The translations under genes and the position numbers were made by a program. Positions 49,371 through 62,221 of a stretch of 64,000 bases of DNA are shown one piece after another. Within the stretch, counting starts at the first letter, position 1; every line of letters begins with the position of its first letter. The stretch comes from Argentina anserina (taxonomy: Eukaryota; Streptophyta; Magnoliopsida; Rosales; Rosaceae): positions 5,602,001 through 5,666,000 of the forward strand of contig NC_065878.1 of the NCBI RefSeq assembly GCF_933775445.1. The letters run 5' to 3'. The notes under the pieces were generated by a model. It was not told where the DNA came from and ran no database searches. It saw only the letters and a program-made list of their open reading frames with translations.

Positions 49371-50260
49371 GAATTTGAGAGTGTTTCCATGGTGGGCGTG
49401 TGTTTCTTTCAAACTGAGTATCTTTCTATCGTTTGAGTATCTTTTCAATTCTAGTATGAGTATCTTACTGAACGGCTTTCTGATGCGATTTTCTTTTGAA
49501 TTTGAGAGTGTTTCCATGGTGGGCGTGTGTTTCTTTCAAACTGAGTATCTTTCTATCGTTTGAGTATCTTTTCAATTCTCGTTTGAGTATCTTTCTGTAC
49601 GGCTTTGTGATGCGTGTTTCTTTTGAATTTGAGAGTGTTTCCATGGTGGGCGTGTGTTTCTTTCAAACTGAGTATATTTCTATCGTTTGAGTATCTTTTC
49701 AATTCTCGTATGAGTATCTTTCTGAACGGCTTTCTGATGCGATTTTCTTTTGAATTTGAGAGTGTTTCCATGGTGGGCGTGTGTTTCTTTCAAACTGAGT
49801 ATCTTTCTATCGTTTGAGTATCTTTTCAATTCTCGTTTGTGTATCTTTCTGTACGGCTTTCTGATGCGAGTTTCTTTTGAATTTGAGAGTGTTTCCATGG
49901 TGGGCGTGTGTTTCTTTCAAACTGAGTATCTTTCTATCGTTTGAGTATCTTTTCAATTCTCGTTTGAGTATCTTTCTGTACGGCTTTCTGATGGGAGTTT
50001 CTTTTGAATTTGAGAGTGTTTCCATTGTGGGCGTGTGTTTCTTTCAAACTGAGTATCTTTCTATCGTTTGAGTATCTTTTCAATTCTCGTTTGAGTATCT
50101 TTCTGTACGACTTTCTGATGCAAGTTTCTTTTGAATTTGAGAGTGTTTCCATGGTGGGCGTGTGTTTCTTTCAAACTGAGTATCTTTCTATCGTTTGAGT
50201 ATCTTTTCAATTCTCGTTTGAGTATCTTTCTGTACGGCTTTCTGATGGCAATTTCTTTTG
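49371..50260 (+). repeat. 1,016-bp tandem HOR, copy 2
   Basis: Matches copy 1 for about seven units, then diverges at a CCATGG/CGTATGAG unit where copy 1 has CCATTG/CGTTTGTG. Confidence 0.8.
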
Positions 50261-51759
50261 AATTTGAGAGTGTTTCCATGGTGGGCGTGTGTTTCTTTCA
50301 AACTGAGTATCTTTCTATCGTTTGAGTATCTTTTCAATTCTCGTATGAGTATCTTTCTGAACGGCTTTCTGATGCGAGTTTCTTTTGAATTTGAGAGTGT
50401 TTCCATGGTGGGCGTGTGTTTCTTTCAAACTGAGTATCTTTCTATCGTTTGAGTATCTTTTTAATTCTCGTTTGAGTATCTTTCTGTACGGCTTTCTGAT
50501 GGGAATTTCTTTTGAATTTGAGAGTGTTTCCATGGTGGGCGTGTGTTTCTTTCAAACTGAGTATCTTTCTATCGTTTGAGTATCTTTTCAATTCTCGTAT
50601 GAGTATCTTTCTGAACGGCTTTATGATGCGATTTTCTTTTAGTTTGAGAGTGTTTCTAGTGTGGCAGTGTGTTTCTTTCCAACTGAGTATCTTTCTATCG
50701 TTTGAGTATCTTTTCAATTCTCGTTTGAGTATCTTTCTGTACGGCTTTCTGGTGTGAGTTTCTTATGAATTTGAGAGTGTTTCCAGTGTGGGAGTGTGTT
50801 TCTTTTAAACTGAGTATCTTTCTATCGTTTGAGTATCTTTTCAATTATCGTATCAGTATCTTTCTGAACGGCTTTCTGGTGCGATTTTCTTTTCAATTTG
50901 AGAGTGTTTCCAGTGTGGGCGTGTGTTTCTTTCAAACTGAGTATCTTTCTATCGTTTGAGTATCTTTCTGTACGGCTTTCTGATGGGAATTTCTTTTGAA
51001 TTTGAGAGTGTTTCCATGGTGGGCGTGTGTTTCTTTCAAACTGAGTATCTTTCTATCGTTTGAGTATCTTTTCAATTCTCGTATGAGTATCTTTTTGAAC
51101 GGCTTTCTGATGTGATTTTCTTTTGAATATGAGAGTGTTTCCATGGTGGGCGTGTGTTTCTTTCAAACTGAGTATCTTTCTATCGTTTGAGTATCTTTTC
51201 AATTCTAGTATGAGTATCTTACTGAACGGCTTTCTGATGCGATTTTCTTTTGAATTTGAGAGTGTTTCCATGGTGGGCGTGTGTTTCTTTCAAACTGAGT
51301 ATCTTTCTATCGTTTGAGTATCTTTTCAATTCTCGTTTGAGTATCTTTCTGTACGACTTTCTGATGCGAGTTTCTTTTGAATTTGAGAGTGTTTCCATGG
51401 TGGGCGTGTGTTTCTTTCAAACTGAGTATCTTTCTATCGTTTGAGTATCTTTTCAATTCTCGTTTGAGTATCTTTCTGTACGGCTTTCTGATGGCAATTT
51501 CTTTTGAATTTGAGAGTGTTTCAATGGTGGGCGTGTGTTTCTTTCAAACTGAGTATCTTTCTATCGTTTGAGTATCTTTTTAATTCTCGTTTGAGTATCT
51601 TTCTGTACGGCTTTCTGGTGTGAGTTTCGTATGAATTTGAGAGTGTTTCCATGGTGGGCGTGTGTTTCTTTCAAACTGAGTATCTTTCTATCGTTTGAGT
51701 ATCTTTTCAATTCTCGTATGAGTATCTTTCTGAACGGCTTTATGATGCGATTTTCTTTT

Positions 51760-51810
51760 AGTTTGAGAGTGTTTCTATGGTGGGCGTGTGTTTCTTTCCA
51801 ACTGAGAATC
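51760..51810 (+). repeat. Chimeric GTGGCAG-cassette unit with CCATGG-family centre
   Basis: Flanks are those of the cassette (TTTAGTTTGAGAG upstream, TTTCCAACTGAGAATC downstream). The centre reads TTTCTATGGTGGGCGTG instead of TTTCTAGTGTGGCAGTG. This is best explained by a short conversion tract from a neighbouring CCATGG unit. Confidence 0.75.
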
Positions 51811-52085
51811 TTTCTATCGTTTGAGTATCTTTTCAATTCTCGTTTGAGTATCTTTCTGTACGGCTTTCTGGTGTGAGTTTCTTATGAATTTGAGAGTGTT
51901 TCCAGTGTGGGAGTGTTTTTCTTTCAAACTGAGTATCTTTCTATCGTTTGAGTATCTTTTCAATTCTCGTTTGAGTATCTTTCTGTACGGCTTTCTGATG
52001 CAATTTTCTTTTAATTTGAGAGTGTTTATAGTGTGGGCGTGTGTTTCTTTAAAACTGAGTATCTTTCTATCGCTTGAGTATCTTT
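51811..52085 (+). repeat. Zone 1 tract copied into zone 3
   Basis: Read by eye this 275-bp stretch is identical to 18,081-18,355 (offset 33,730). It includes GATGCAATTTTC, the 126-bp join TTTTAATTTGAG, TTTATAGTGTGG and CTTTAAAACTGAG, features otherwise confined to zone 1. The right edge falls inside a GAGTATCTTT block, where the sequence jumps to CTGTACGG with loss of 23 bp. Its left part is shared with the GTGGCAG cassette, so the strictly foreign part is about 51,930-52,085. Confidence 0.8.
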
Positions 52086-52299
52086 CTGTACGGCTTTCTG
52101 ATGGGAATTTCTTTTGAATTTGAGAGTGTTTCCATGGTGGGCGTGTGTTTCTTTCAAACTGAGTATCTTTCTATCGTTTGAGTATCTTTTCAATTCTCGT
52201 ATGAGTATCTTTTTGAACGGCTTTCTGATGTGATTTTCTTTTGAATATGAGAGTGTTTCCATGGTGGGCGTGTGTTTCTTTCAAACTGAGTATCTTTCT

Positions 52300-54190
52300 A
52301 TCGTTTGAGTATCTTTTCAATTCTAGTATGAGTATCTTACTGAACGGCTTTCTGATGCGATTTTCTTTTGAATTTGAGAGTGTTTCCATGGTGGGCGTGT
52401 GTTTCTTTCAAACTGAGTATCTTTCTATCGTTTGAGTATCTTTTCAATTCTCGTTTGAGTATCTTTCTGTACGGCTTTGTGATGCGTGTTTCTTTTGAAT
52501 TTGAGAGTGTTTCCATGGTGGGCGTGTGTTTCTTTCAAACTGAGTATATTTCTATCGTTTGAGTATCTTTTCAATTCTCGTATGAGTATCTTTCTGAACG
52601 GCTTTCTGATGCGATTTTCTTTTGAATTTGAGAGTGTTTCCATGGTGGGCGTGTGTTTCTTTCAAACTGAGTATCTTTCTATCGTTTGAGTATCTTTTCA
52701 ATTCTCGTTTGAGTATCTTTCTGTACGGCTTTCTGATGCGAGTTTCTTTTGAATTTGAGAGTGTTTCCATGGTGGGCGTGTGTTTCTTTCAAACTGAGTA
52801 TCTTTCTATCGTTTGAGTATCTTTTCAATTCTCGTTTGAGTATCTTTCTGTACGGCTTTCTGATGGGAGTTTCTTTTGAATTTGAGAGTGTTTCCATTGT
52901 GGGCGTGTGTTTCTTTCAAACTGAGTATCTTTCTATCGTTTGAGTATCTTTTCAATTCTCGTTTGAGTATCTTTCTGTACGACTTTCTGATGCGAGTTTC
53001 TTTTGAATTTGAGAGTGTTTCCATGGTGGGCGTGTGTTTCTTTCAAACTGAGTATCTTTCTATCGTTTGAGTATCTTTTCAATTCTCGTTTGAGTATCTT
53101 TCTGTACGGCTTTCTGATGGCAATTTCTTTTGAATTTGAGAGTGTTTCCATGGTGGGCGTGTGTTTTCTTTCAAACTGAGTATCTTTCTATCGTTTGAGT
53201 ATCTTTTCAATTCTCGTATGAGTATCTTTCTGAACGGCTTTCTGATGTGATTTTCTTTTGAATATGAGAGTGTTTCCATGGTGGGCGTGTGTTTCTTTCA
53301 AACTGAGTATCTTTCTATCGTTTGAGAATCTTTTCAATTCTAGTATGAGAATCTTTCTGAACGGCTTTCTGATTCTATTTTCTTTTGAATTTGAGAGTGT
53401 TTCCATGGTGGGCGTGTGTTTCTTTCAAACTGAGTATCTTTCTATCGTTTGAGTATCTTTTCAATTCTCGTTTGAGTATCTTTCTGTACGGCTTTCTGAT
53501 GCGTGTTTCTTTTGAATATGTGAGTGTTTCCATGGTGGGCGTGTGTTTCTTTCAAACTGAGTATCTTTCTATCGATTGATTATCTTTTCAATTCTAGTAT
53601 GAGTATCTTTCTGAACGACTTTCTGATTCGATTTTCTTTTGAATTTGAGAGTGTTTCCATGGTGGGCGTGTGTTTCTTTCAAACTGAGTATCTTTCTATC
53701 GTTTGAGTATCTTTCTTTAGGGCTTTCTGATGCGGTTTTCTTGAATTTGAGAGTGTTTCCAGTGTGGGCGTGTGTTTCTTTCAAACTGAGTATCTTTCTA
53801 TCGTTTGAGTATCTTTTCAATTCTAGTATGAGAATCTTTCTGAACGGTTTCTGATGCGATTTTCTTTTGAATTTGAGAGTGTTTCCATTGTGGGCGTGTG
53901 TTACTTTCAAACTGAGTATCTTTCTATCGTTTGAGTATCTTTTCAATTCTAGTATGAGAATCTTTCTGAACGGCTCTCTGATGTGATTTTCTTTTGAATA
54001 TGAGAGTTTCCATGGTGGGCGTGTGTTTCTTTCAAACTGAGTATCTTTCTATCGTTTGAGTATCTTTTCAATTCTCGTATGAGTATCTTTCTGAACGGCT
54101 TTCTGATGTGATTTTCTTTTGAATATGAGAGTGTTTCCATGGTGGGCGTGTGTTTCTTTCAAACTGAGTATCTTTCTATCGTTTGAGTAT
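52300..54190 (+). repeat. 3,505-bp-offset HOR, copy 1
   Basis: Shares rare changes with 55,805-57,695: an extra T in GTGTGTTTTCTTTC (about 53,162/56,667), GATTCTATTTTC (53,372/56,877), CTTTCTTTAGGGC with GCGGTTTTCTTG (53,711/57,216), GAACGGTTTCTG (53,841/57,346) and ATGAGAGTTTCC (54,000/57,505). Differences are GTTACTTTC (53,890) and GGCTCTCTG (53,972) here only. Confidence 0.85.
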
Positions 54191-55804
54191 CTTTTCAATT
54201 CTCGTTTGAGTATCTTTCTGTACGGCTTTCTGATGCGTGTTTCTTTTGAATATGTGAGTGTTTCCATGGTGGGCGTGTGTTTCTTTCAAACTGAGTATCT
54301 TTCTATCGATTGATTATCTTTTCAATTCTAGTATGAGTATCTTTCAGAACGACTTTCTGATTCGATTTTCTTTTGAATTTGAGAGTGTTTCCATGGTGGG
54401 CGTGTGTTTCTTTCAAACTGAGTATCTTTCTATCGTTTGAGTATCTTTTCAATTCTCGTTTGAGTATCTTTCTGTACGGCTTTGTGATGCGTGTTTCTTT
54501 TGAATTTGAGAGTGTTTCCATGGTGGGCGTGTGTTTCTTTCAAACTGAGTATATTTCTATCGTTTGAGTATCTTTTCAATTCTCGTATGAGTATCTTTCT
54601 GAACGGCTTTCTGATGCGATTTTCTTTTGAATTTGAGAGTGTTTCCATGGTGGGCGTGTGTTTCTTTCAAACTGAGTATCTTTCTATCGTTTGAGTATCT
54701 TTTCAATTCTCGTTTGTGTATCTTTCTGTACGGCTTTCTGATGCGAGTTTCTTTTGAATTTGAGAGTGTTTCCATGGTGGGCGTGTGTTTCTTTCAAACT
54801 GAGTATCTTTCTATCGTTTGAGTATCTTTTCAATTCTCGTTTGAGTATCTTTCTGTACGGCTTTCTGATGGGAGTTTCTTTTGAATTTGAGAGTGTTTCC
54901 ATTGTGGGCGTGTGTTTCTTTCAAACTGAGTATCTTTCTATCGTTTGAGTATCTTTTTAATTCTCGTTTGAGTATCTTTCTGTACGGCTTTCTGATGGGA
55001 ATTTCTTTTGAATTTGAGAGTGTTTCCATGGTGGGCGTGTGTTTCTTTCAAACTGAGTATCTTTCTATCGTTTGAGTATCTTTTCAATTCTCGTATGAGT
55101 ATCTTTCTGAACGGCTTTATGATGCGATTTTCTTTTAGTTTGAGAGTGTTTCTAGTGTGGCAGTGTGTTTCTTTCCAACTGAGAATCTTTCTATCGTTTG
55201 AGTATCTTTTCAATTCTCGTTTGAGTATCTTTCTGTACGGCTTTCTGGTGTGAGTTTCTTATGAATTTGAGAGTGTTTCCAGTGTGGGAGTGTTTTTCTT
55301 TTAAACTGAGTATCTTTCTATCGTTTGAGTATCTTTTCAATTATCGTATCAGTATCTTTCTGAACGGCTTTCTGGTGCGATTTTCTTTTGAATTTGAGAG
55401 TGTTTCCAGTGTGGGCGTGTGTTTCTTTCAAACTGAGTATCTTTCTATCGTTTGAGTATATTTCTGTACGGCTTTCTGATGGGAATTTCTTTTGAATTTG
55501 AGAGTGTTTCCATGGTGGGCGTGTGTTTCTTTCAAACTGAGTATCTTTCTATCGTTTGAGTATCTTTTCAATTCTCGTATGAGTATCTTTTTGAACGGCT
55601 TTCTGATGTGATTTTCTATTGAATATGAGAGTGTTTCCATGGTGGGCGTGTGTTTCTTTCAAACTGAGTATCTTTCTATCGTTTGAGTATCTTTTCAATT
55701 CTAGTATGAGAATCTTTCTGAACGGCTTTCTGATGCGATTTTCTTTTGAATTTGAGAGTGTTTCCATGGTGGGCGTGTGTTTCTTTCAAACTGAGTATCT
55801 TTCT

Positions 55805-57695
55805 ATCGTTTGAGTATCTTTTCAATTCTAGTATGAGTATCTTACTGAACGGCTTTCTGATGCGATTTTCTTTTGAATTTGAGAGTGTTTCCATGGTGGG
55901 CGTGTGTTTCTTTCAAACTGAGTATCTTTCTATCGTTTGAGTATCTTTTCAATTCTCGTTTGAGTATCTTTCTGTACGGCTTTGTGATGCGTGTTTCTTT
56001 TGAATTTGAGAGTGTTTCCATGGTGGGCGTGTGTTTCTTTCAAACTGAGTATATTTCTATCGTTTGAGTATCTTTTCAATTCTCGTATGAGTATCTTTCT
56101 GAACGGCTTTCTGATGCGATTTTCTTTTGAATTTGAGAGTGTTTCCATGGTGGGCGTGTGTTTCTTTCAAACTGAGTATCTTTCTATCGTTTGAGTATCT
56201 TTTCAATTCTCGTTTGAGTATCTTTCTGTACGGCTTTCTGATGCGAGTTTCTTTTGAATTTGAGAGTGTTTCCATGGTGGGCGTGTGTTTCTTTCAAACT
56301 GAGTATCTTTCTATCGTTTGAGTATCTTTTCAATTCTCGTTTGAGTATCTTTCTGTACGGCTTTCTGATGGGAGTTTCTTTTGAATTTGAGAGTGTTTCC
56401 ATTGTGGGCGTGTGTTTCTTTCAAACTGAGTATCTTTCTATCGTTTGAGTATCTTTTCAATTCTCGTTTGAGTATCTTTCTGTACGACTTTCTGATGCGA
56501 GTTTCTTTTGAATTTGAGAGTGTTTCCATGGTGGGCGTGTGTTTCTTTCAAACTGAGTATCTTTCTATCGTTTGAGTATCTTTTCAATTCTCGTTTGAGT
56601 ATCTTTCTGTACGGCTTTCTGATGGCAATTTCTTTTGAATTTGAGAGTGTTTCCATGGTGGGCGTGTGTTTTCTTTCAAACTGAGTATCTTTCTATCGTT
56701 TGAGTATCTTTTCAATTCTCGTATGAGTATCTTTCTGAACGGCTTTCTGATGTGATTTTCTTTTGAATATGAGAGTGTTTCCATGGTGGGCGTGTGTTTC
56801 TTTCAAACTGAGTATCTTTCTATCGTTTGAGAATCTTTTCAATTCTAGTATGAGAATCTTTCTGAACGGCTTTCTGATTCTATTTTCTCTTGAATTTGAG
56901 AGTGTTTCCATGGTGGGCGTGTGTTTCTTTCAAACTGAGTATCTTTCTATCGTTTGAGTATCTTTTCAATTCTCGTTTGAGTATCTTTCTGTACGGCTTT
57001 CTGATGCGTGTTTCTTTTGAATATGTGAGTGTTTCCATGGTGGGCGTGTGTTTCTTTCAAACTGAGTATCTTTCTATCGATTGATTATCTTTTCAATTCT
57101 AGTATGAGTATCTTTCTGAACGACTTTCTGATTCGATTTTCTTTTGAATTTGAGAGTGTTTCCATGGTGGGCGTGTGTTTCTTTCAAACTGAGTATCTTT
57201 CTATCGTTTGAGTATCTTTCTTTAGGGCTTTCTGATGCGGTTTTCTTGAATTTGAGAGTGTTTCCAGTGTGGGCGTGTGTTTCTTTCAAACTGAGTATCT
57301 TTCTATCGTTTGAGTATCTTTTCAATTCTAGTATGAGAATCTTTCTGAACGGTTTCTGATGCGATTTTCTTTTGAATTTGAGAGTGTTTCCATTGTGGGC
57401 GTGTGTTTCTTTCAAACTGAGTATCTTTCTATCGTTTGAGTATCTTTTCAATTCTAGTATGAGAATCTTTCTGAACGGCTTTCTGATGTGATTTTCTTTT
57501 GAATATGAGAGTTTCCATGGTGGGCGTGTGTTTCTTTCAAACTGAGTATCTTTCTATCGTTTGAGTATCTTTTCAATTCTCGTATGAGTATCTTTCTGAA
57601 CGGCTTTCTGATGTGATTTTCTTTTGAATATGAGAGTGTTTTCATGGTGGGCGTGTGTTTCTTTCAAACTGAGTATCTTTCTATCGTTTGAGTAT
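55805..57695 (+). repeat. 3,505-bp-offset HOR, copy 2
   Basis: Second copy, with private TTTTCTCTTGAATTTG (about 56,884). It loses similarity near 57.7 kb, which is also where zone 4 units begin. Confidence 0.85.
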
Positions 57696-57797
57696 CTTTT
57701 CAATTCTAGTATGAGAATCTTTCTGAACGGCTTTCTGATGCGAGTTTCTTTTGAATTTGAGAGTGTTTCCATTGTGGACGTGTGTTTCTTTCAAACT

Positions 57798-57845
57798 GAG
57801 TATCTTTCTATCATTTGAGTATCTTTCTGTACGGCTTTCTGATGC
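57798..57845 (+). repeat. 23-bp-deleted unit, zone 4 lineage
   Basis: GAG blocks at 57,798 and 57,817, then CTGTACGG, with the 23-bp block missing. The junction reads ATCATTTGAG, with A where zone 3 has G. The same signature recurs near 58,417, 59,519, 60,508, 61,117, 61,600, 62,335, 62,945, 63,049 and 63,659. Inference: one deletion event spread by amplification, separate from the zone 3 cases. Confidence 0.88.
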
Positions 57846-60800
57846 GATTTTCTTTGAATTTCAGAGTGTGTCCAGTGTGGGCGTGTGTTTCTTTCAAACT
57901 GAGTATCATTCTATCGTTTGAGTATCTTTTGAATTCTCGTTTGAGTATCATTCTGTACGGCTTTCTGATGGGAGTTTCTTTTGAATTTCAGAGTGTTTCC
58001 ATTGTGGGCGTGTGTTTCTTTCAAACAGAGTATCTTTCTATCGTTTGAGTATCTTTTCAATTCTCGTTTGAGTATCTTTCTGAACGGCTTTCTGATGGGA
58101 GTTTCTTTTGAATTTGAGAGTGTTTCCATTGTGGGCGTGTGTTTCTTTCAAACAGAGTATCTCTCTATCGTTTGAGTATCTTTTCAATTCTCGTTTGAGT
58201 ATCTTTCTGAACGGCTTTCTGATGCGAGTTTCTTTTGAATTTGAGTGTGTTTTCATGGTGGGCGTGTGTTTCTTTCAAACTGAGTATCTTTCTATCGTTT
58301 TAGTATCTTTTCATCTCGTTTGAGTATCTTTCTGTACGGCTTTCTGATGCGAGTTTCTTTTGAATTTGAGAGTGTTTCCATTGTGGACGTGTGTTTCTTT
58401 CAAACTGAGTATCTTTCTATCATTTGAGTATCTTTCTGTACGGCTTTCTGATGCGATTTTCTTTGAATTTCAGAGTGTTTCCAGTGTGGGTGTGTGTTTC
58501 TTTCAAACTGAGTATCTTTCTAACGTTTGAGTATCTTTTCAATTCTAGTATGAGTATCTTTCGGAACGACTTTCTGATGCGATTTTCTTTTGAATTTGAG
58601 AGTGTTTCCATGGTGGGCGTGTGTTTCTTTCAAACTGAGTATCTTTCTATCGTTTTAGTATCTTTTCATCTCGTTTGAGTATCTTTCTGAACGGCTTTCT
58701 GATTCGATTTTCATTGAATTTGAGAGTGTTTCCATTGTGGGCGTGTTTCTTTCAAACTGAGTATCTTTCTATCGTTTGAGTATCTTTTCAATTCTCGTTT
58801 GAGTATCATTCTGAACGGCTTTCTGATGCGAGTTTCTTTTGAATTTAAGAGTGGCTCCATTGTGGGCGTGTGTTTCTTTCAAACTGAGTATCTTTCTATC
58901 ATTTGAGTATCTTATCAATTCTCGTTTGAGTATCTTTCTGTACGGCTTTCTGATGCGATTTTCTTTTGAATTTGAGAGTGTTTCCATGGTGGGCGTGTGT
59001 TTCTTTCAAACTGAGTATCTTTCTATCGTTTGAGTATCTTTTCAATTCTCGTTTGAGTATCTTTCTGTACGGCTTTCTAATGCGAGTTTCTTTTGAATTT
59101 GAGAGTGTTTCCATGGTGGGCGTGTGTTTCTTTCAAACTGAGTGTCTTTCTATCGTTTGAGTATCTTTTCAATTCTCGTTTGAGTATCTTTCTGTGCGGC
59201 TATCTGATGCGAGTTTCTTTTGAATTTGAGAGTGTTTCCATTGTGGGCGTGTTTCTTTCAAACTGAGTATCTTGCTATCGTTTGAGTATCTTTTCAATTC
59301 TCGTATGAGTATCTTTCTGAACGGCTTTCTGATGCGAGTTTCTTTTGAATTTCAGAGTGTTTCCAGTGTGAGCGTGTGTTTCTTTCAAACTGAGTATCTT
59401 GCTACCGTTTGAGTATCTTTTCAATTCTCGTATGAGTATCTTACTGAACGGCTTTCTGATGCGAGTTTCTTTTGAATTTGAGAGTGTTTCCATTGTGGAC
59501 GTGTGTTTCTTTCAAACTGAGTATCTTTCTATCATTTGAGTATCTTTCTGTACGGCTTTCTGATGAGATTTTCTTTGAATTTGAGAGTGTTTCCAGTGTT
59601 GGCGTTTGTTTCTTTCAAACTGAGTATCTTTCTATCGTTTGAGTATCTTTTCAATTCTCGTATGAGTATCTTTCTGAACGACTATCTGATGCGAGTTTTT
59701 TTGAATTTGAGAGTGTTCCATTGTGGGCGTGTGTTTCTTTCAAACTGAGTATCTTTCTATCGTTTGAGTATCTTTTCAATTTTCGTTTGAGTATCTATCT
59801 GTACGGCTTTCTGATGGGAGTTTCTTTTGAATTTCAGAGTGTTTCCATTGTGGGCGTGTGTTTCTTTCAAACTAAGTATCTTTCTATCGTTTGAGTATCT
59901 TTTCAATTCTCGTATGAGTATCTTTCTGAACGGTTATCTGATGCGAGTTTCTTTTGAATTTGAGTGTGTTTTCATGGTGGGCGTGTGTTTCTTTCAAACT
60001 GAGTATCTTTCTATCGTTTGAGTATCTTTTCAATTCTCGTATGAGTATCTTTCTGAACGACTATCTGATGCGAGTTTGTTTGAATTTGAGAGTGTTTCCA
60101 TTGTTGGCGTGTGTTTCTTTCAAACTGAGTATCTTTCTATCGTTTGAGTATCTTTTCAATTTTCGTTTGAGTATCTTTCTGTACGGCTTTCTGATGGGAG
60201 TTTCTTTTGACTTTCAGAGTGTTTCCATTGTGGGCGTGTGTTTCTTTCAAACTGAGTATCTTTCTATCGTTTGAGTATCTTTTCAATTCTCGTTTGAGTA
60301 TCTTTCTGACCGGCTATCTGATGCGAGTTTCTTTTGAATTTGAGAGTGTTTCCAGTGTGAGCGTGTGTTTCTTTCAAACTGAGTATCTTGCTATCGTTTG
60401 AGTATCTTTTCAATTCTCGTATGAGTATCTTTCTGAACGGCTTTCTGATGCGAGTTTCTTTTGAATTTGAGAGTGTTTCCATTGTGGACGTGTGTTTCTT
60501 TCAAACTGAGTATCTTTCTATCATTTGAGTATCTTTCTGTACGGCTTTCTGATGCGATTTTCTTTGAATTTGAGAGTGTTTCCAGTGTGGGCGTTTGTGT
60601 CTTTCAAACTGAGTATCTTTCTATCGTTTGAGTATCTTTTCAATTCTCGTTTGAGTATCTTTCTGTACGGCTTTCTGATGGGAATTTCTTTTGACTTTCA
60701 GAGTGTTTCCATTGTGGGCGTGTGTTTCTTTCAAACTGAGTATCTTTCTATCGTTTGAGTATCTTTTCAATTCTCGTATGAGTATCTTTCTGAACGGCTA

Positions 60801-62221
60801 TCTGATGCGAGTTTCTTTTGAATTTGAGAGTGTTTCCAGTGTGAGCGTGTGTTTCTTTCAAACTGAGTATCTTGCTATTGTTTGAGTATCTTTTCAATTC
60901 TCGTATGAGTATCTTTCTGAACGGCTTTCTGATGCGAGTTTCTTTTGAATTTGAGAGTGTTTCCATTGTGGGCGTGTTTCTTTCAAACTGAGTATCTTTC
61001 TATCGTTTGAGTATCTTTTCAATTCTCGTATGAGTATCTTTCTGAACGGCTTTCTGATGCGAGTTTCTTTTGAATTTGAGAGTGTTTCCATTGTGGCCGT
61101 GTGTTTCTTTCAAACTGAGTATCTTTCTATCATTTGAGTATCTTTCTATACGGCTTTCTGATGCGATTTTCTTTGAATTTGAGAGTGTTTCCAGTGTGGG
61201 CGTTTGTGTCTTTCAAACTGAGTATCTTTCTATCGTTTGCGTATCTTTTGAATTCTCGTATGAGTATCTTTGTGAACGGCTTTCTGATGCGATTTTCTTT
61301 TAGTTTGAGAGTGTTTCCTGTGTGGCATTGTGTTTCTTTCAAACTGAGTATCTTTCTATCGTTTGAGTATCTTTTCAATTATCGTATGAGTATCTTTCTG
61401 AACGGCTATCTGATGCGAGTTTCTTTTGAATTTGAGAGTGTTTCCAGTGTGAGCGTGTGTTTCTTTCAAACTGAGTATCTTGCTATTGTTTGAGTATCTT
61501 TTCAATTCTCGTATGAGTATCTTTCTGAACGGCTTTCTGATGCGAGTTTCTTTTGAATTTGAGAGTGTTTCCATTGTGGACGTGTGTTTCTTTCAAACTG
61601 AGTATCTTTCTATCATTTGAGTATCTTTCTGTACGGCTTTCTGATGCGATTTTCTTTTAATTTGAGAGTGTTTCCAGTGTGGGCGTGTGTTTCTTTCAAA
61701 CTGAGTATCTTTCTATCGTTTGAGTATCTTTTCAATTCTCGTTTGAGTATCTTTCTGAACGGCTATCTGATGCGAGTTTCTTTTGAATTTCAGAGTGTTT
61801 CCATTGTGGGCGTGTGTTTCTTTCCAACTGAGTATCTTTCTATCGTTTGAGTATCTTTTCAATTCTCATTTGAGTATCTTTCTGAACGGCTTTCTGATTC
61901 GATTTTCATTGAATTTGAGAGTGTTTCCAGTGTGGGTGTGTGTTTCTTTCAAACTGAGTATCTTTCTATCGTTTGAGTATCTCTTCAATTCTCGTATGAG
62001 TATATTTCTGAACGGCTATCTGATGCGAGTTTCTTTTGAATTTGAGAGTGTTTCCATTGTGGGCGTGTTTCTTTCAAACTGAGTATCTTTCTATCGTTTG
62101 AGTATCTTTTCAATTCTCGTTTGAGTATCTTTCTGAACGGCTATCTGATGCAAGTTTCTTTTGAATTTGAGAGTGTTTCCAGTGTGCGCGTGTGTTTCTT
62201 TCAAATTAAGTATCTTTCTAT

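Larger units (their letters stand above)
23991..57730 (+). repeat. Zone 3: CCATGG/CCATTG-centred 127-bp units with large HORs
   Basis: Most units are exactly 127 bp and carry CCATGGTGGGCG or CCATTGTGGGCG. Variants are marked by the end of the third block (GATGCGAG, GATGGGAG, GATGGGAA, GATGGCAA, GATGTGAT) and by CTCGTTTGAG, CTCGTATGAG or CTAGTATGAG. Neighbouring units are nearly identical, which fits recent amplification. Short cassettes of zone 1-like units interrupt it at regular HOR positions. Confidence 0.85.
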
